Assembly: GCF_002177135.1 (NCBI RefSeq)
Contig: NZ_MWPH01000004.1
Location: 62,001 to 126,000 of the forward strand
Length of the DNA: 64,000 nt
Reading direction: 5' to 3'
Origin: Natronolimnobius baerhuensis
Lineage (GTDB): Archaea > Halobacteriota > Halobacteria > Halobacteriales > Natrialbaceae
The translations under genes and the position numbers were made by a program. Below are positions 61,947 through 64,000 of this stretch, in pieces (within the stretch, counting starts at the first letter, position 1; every line of letters begins with the position of its first letter). A model generated the notes under the pieces. It ran no database searches. It saw nothing but the letters and a program-made list of their open reading frames with translations, and was not told where the DNA came from.

Positions 61947-62159
61947 TTAGACTTCCTCGAACGGCCGAAACGGATCCCAGCGAAAGTACAGCCCAAGCGC
62001 TGCAATCGCAACCGAAATCGCCGTCACACCGAGCGTGAAGATGGCGATCACCCACGAACTCGAGCCGGGCTCGAGAAACGGAAGCAGTGCGACCGTCAGC
62101 ACCGCAATCGTCAGGCTAACCGCGACCATGAACTTGTATACCACGCCACTGACGCGCAT
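61947..62159 (-). CDS. 70-residue two-span membrane protein
   Basis: It has spans at about 10-28 and 35-58 (VVYKFMVAVSLTIAVLTVAL, then WVIAIFTLGVTAISVAIAAL), and ends WDPFRPFEEV. It sits between the importer ATPase genes and the GH51 gene on the same strand, 55 bases after the dppF stop. Small proteins of this type accompany oligosaccharide importers in other haloarchaea, by my recollection; function unknown. Confidence 0.7.
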   Translation of the reverse strand: MRVSGVVYKFMVAVSLTIAVLTVALLPFLEPGSSSWVIAIFTLGVTAISVAIAALGLYFRWDPFRPFEEV

Positions 62160-62213
62160 ACGTCTCCCTTGCCGTCAACTGATAAAAAGCCACGGGTCGA
62201 GACGAGTCGCCGA

Positions 62214-63272
62214 TTACTCGTCGAGTGTCGGCGAGTCCCAGTAGTCGTGGTCCTCGAGCGCTCTGTAACACCGTGTCGTGTGCTTGTCACCGACGGCGGT
62301 CGTCGGGGGCGCCGTTTTGCAGGCCTCTCGAGCCTTCGGACAGCGCGTGTGGAACCGACACCCTGCAGGCGGATTCTTCGGATCAGGGACGTCGATTGTC
62401 CGCAGCGGCGAGTCGGTATCGCGTTCGACATCCGGATGCAGATCCGGCGTCGCCCACATCAACACCTTCGTGTAGGGATGTTGTGGATTCGCGAGCACCT
62501 CGTCGACAGGGCCGATCTCGACGAGTTCGCCGAGGTACATAATCCCGATGCGCCCGTCGGCTTTCCCGGCCAGATAGCTGGCGTTCGAGAGGTTGTGCGA
62601 GATGAACAGGTACGACGTGTTAAATGCCTCCTGTAACTCGAGCATGAGATCCATCATGTCGATTCGCAGCGAGACGTCGAGCGCCGAGACGGCCTCGTCG
62701 GCGAGGATCAGATCCGGGTTCATCAACAGCGCGCGAATCAGCGCGATGCGCTGTTTCTCACCGCCGCTTAGCTGGTGTGGGAATCGGTTGGCGTAATCAT
62801 CCGGCGGCGTCATGCCGACCCGCTCTAACATCTCGTAGATCCGTTCCCGGCGTTCGAACGTATCCATCTCCGGGTGCGTCACCTGCAGCGGACTCGAGAG
62901 TGAGTGACGGACGCTTTTGTTCGGGTTCAGCGACGAGCCTGGGTCCTGATGGATGATCTGGAGCGATTTGCGGACCTCGTCGAACGGAATCTCGGGATTG
63001 CGCTCGTCTTTGGCCGCCCAGATATCCTGCCCGCGATAGTGGACCGTCCCGCCGGTCGGGCGCTGGACGCCGATTGCCGTCTTGCCGAGTGTCGTCTTTC
63101 CACAGCCGCTTTCGCCGACCAGCGCGACGACGTCGTTCTCGGCGATTTCGAGCGAGATATCGTCGACTGCCCGAACCGTCTCCGGATCGGAGAACACGTC
63201 GAGAAAGCCCTGTTCCTCCTCGAAGTGGACGTTGACACCCTCGAGCGAGACGACGTGATCCGAACTACTCAT
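62214..63272 (-). CDS. oligopeptide/oligosaccharide ABC importer ATPase (DppF/OppF type)
   Basis: A 352-residue ATPase. Walker A is GESGCGKTTLGKT, the signature LSGGEKQRIALIRALL, Walker B LILADEAVSALD. The C-terminal oligopeptide-transporter extension has the four-cysteine pattern CRFHTRCPKAREAC and CYRA, which may hold an iron-sulfur cluster in this family. In haloarchaea this importer class also takes up plant oligosaccharides. The GH51 gene downstream suggests arabino-oligosaccharides. It overlaps the dppD-like gene by eight bases. Confidence 0.93.
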   Translation of the reverse strand: MSSSDHVVSLEGVNVHFEEEQGFLDVFSDPETVRAVDDISLEIAENDVVALVGESGCGKTTLGKTAIGVQRPTGGTVHYRGQDIWAAKDERNPEIPFDEVRKSLQIIHQDPGSSLNPNKSVRHSLSSPLQVTHPEMDTFERRERIYEMLERVGMTPPDDYANRFPHQLSGGEKQRIALIRALLMNPDLILADEAVSALDVSLRIDMMDLMLELQEAFNTSYLFISHNLSNASYLAGKADGRIGIMYLGELVEIGPVDEVLANPQHPYTKVLMWATPDLHPDVERDTDSPLRTIDVPDPKNPPAGCRFHTRCPKAREACKTAPPTTAVGDKHTTRCYRALEDHDYWDSPTLDE

Positions 63273-64000
63273 CGACGCGCACCTCCTCGAGACTCAGCGG
63301 AATGACCTCGGGGACGCGCTCGCCGTAGTGACACGCGACGCGATGGTCGTCGGCGACGGCCTCGAGTGGCGGGTCCTCGGCGAGACACGTGTCGTCGCTC
63401 ATCGGACAGCGAGGATGATACGAACAGCCCTCGGGCACGCTGACGGGGTCGGGAGCAGCGCCGTCGATGGGGCGCATCTTCGATCTGGGGGTGTCGAGGT
63501 TGGGGGTGGCGTTCAGCAGTGCACGCGTATACGGATGCATCGACCCGGTCAGCACCTCGTCGGCGGGTCCGAGTTCGATGAAGTCGAAGGCGTACATGAC
63601 TGCCAGCCGGTCGGCGAGATTCGCAACCAGCGGCAGGTCGTGCGTGATGAAGACGATGGTCAGATCGTACTCCGCCGCGAGGTCGTCGATCAGCCCGATG
63701 ATGCTCTGTTGCATCAGCAGGTCCAGTGCGGCCGTCGGCTCGTCCATGACAAGCACCTCCGGTTCGAGGACGAGCGCGAGTGCGATCAGCGCCCGCTGTT
63801 GCATCCCGCCCGAGAGTTCGTGCGGATATGAATCGAGAACGCGATCAGCGTCGAGGTACAGGTCAGCGAGGAGGTCTCGAGCGCGGGCCATCCCCGCGTC
63901 CATGTTGCGTTCGTGGACCTCGATGGTCTCCTCGAAGTGATCGCGAATGCTCATCGTCGGGTTGAACGAACTCATCGCCCCCTGGAACACCATCGAAATT
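63265..64000 (-). CDS. ABC importer ATPase (DppD/OppD type), partial at window edge
   Basis: The N-terminal part with Walker A lies beyond the window. Visible from the Q-loop (ISMVFQGAMSSFNPTMSIRD) on: signature LSGGMQQRALIALAL, Walker B VLVMDEPTAALD, switch His in VFITHDLPLVANLAD, and the Cys-containing tail CSYHPRCPMSDDTC. It is the partner ATPase of the next gene; permease and solute-binding genes should follow outside. Confidence 0.93.
   Translation of the reverse strand, partial: ISMVFQGAMSSFNPTMSIRDHFEETIEVHERNMDAGMARARDLLADLYLDADRVLDSYPHELSGGMQQRALIALALVLEPEVLVMDEPTAALDLLMQQSIIGLIDDLAAEYDLTIVFITHDLPLVANLADRLAVMYAFDFIELGPADEVLTGSMHPYTRALLNATPNLDTPRSKMRPIDGAAPDPVSVPEGCSYHPRCPMSDDTCLAEDPPLEAVADDHRVACHYGERVPEVIPLSLEEVRVDE

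Noticed and set aside
1-64000. Search for tRNA and rRNA genes
   Set aside because: Sequences resembling the T-loop word GTTCGAATC were seen only within coding genes and without the rest of a cloverleaf.

Overview
The window is a high-GC haloarchaeal chromosome segment, most likely from the Natrialbaceae (Natrinema/Haloterrigena/Natrialba-like). Supporting signs are strongly acidic proteins, bacterio-opsin-activator type HTH regulators, a HalOD1 domain, a cbaDBAC-type terminal oxidase, Tat/lipobox lipoproteins, very frequent CTCGAG hexamers, and leaderless promoters with a TATA-like box about 27 bases before many start codons. I found no rRNA, tRNA, CRISPR array or intact transposase.

Layout. 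0.5-14.7 kb is a stress and envelope region: IclR regulator, DUF389 membrane protein, CBS/HPF-like protein, DUF2267 protein, five-domain set of UspA proteins, a TreT-like trehalose synthase, a cupredoxin lipoprotein, an HTH regulator, a VKOR-like protein and a CBS protein. 14.7-19.1 kb is decaying: an AT-rich stretch plus broken pieces of uronate isomerase, a GH2 glycosidase and probably mannonate dehydratase around one intact short-chain dehydrogenase, which reads as the ruin of a hexuronate utilisation locus. 19.1-26.2 kb holds a TRIC-type channel, hutUGI for histidine degradation (no hutH), a divergent regulator and a YjiH-type transporter. 26.3-30.6 kb carries nosL, nosY, nosF and nosD without nosZ. 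30.8-32.7 kb has two lipoproteins and a membrane protein. 32.8-37.5 kb has trxB-trxA, an antiporter with RCK domains, and a TauE/SafE exporter with a 48-residue partner. 37.9-39.7 kb has a double UspA, a methyltransferase and a deoxyhypusine-synthase C-terminal fragment. 39.7-47.7 kb has two metal ATPases (P1B-4 and a CcoI-like copper pump) next to the ba3-type oxidase operon cbaDBAC. 48.4-52.1 kb is a sulfur-trafficking block (two YeeE/YedE proteins, rhodanese-metallo-beta-lactamase, TusA, DsrE, HalOD1). 52.3-57.9 kb has an amidohydrolase, an SDR, more UspA proteins, a PPOX protein and a TIM-barrel sugar isomerase-like protein. 58.0-64.0 kb is a carbohydrate cluster: SGNH hydrolase, GH51 arabinofuranosidase, and the two ATPases of an oligopeptide-type importer, the last one cut by the window edge.

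Connections. The copper genes (nosLDFY, CcoI-like ATPase, cupredoxin, cba oxidase) could form one copper-supply network for the oxidase, since no nitrous-oxide reductase is present. The sulfur genes form another functional block. Threaded between them are at least seven intergenic copies of a palindromic element with CTATAG termini (84-400 bp); its larger copies carry nested hairpin cassettes in the loop, and a cassette has also entered the 5' end of a YeeE gene. This element family and the pseudogene field at 14.8-18.8 kb are the most unusual structures here.
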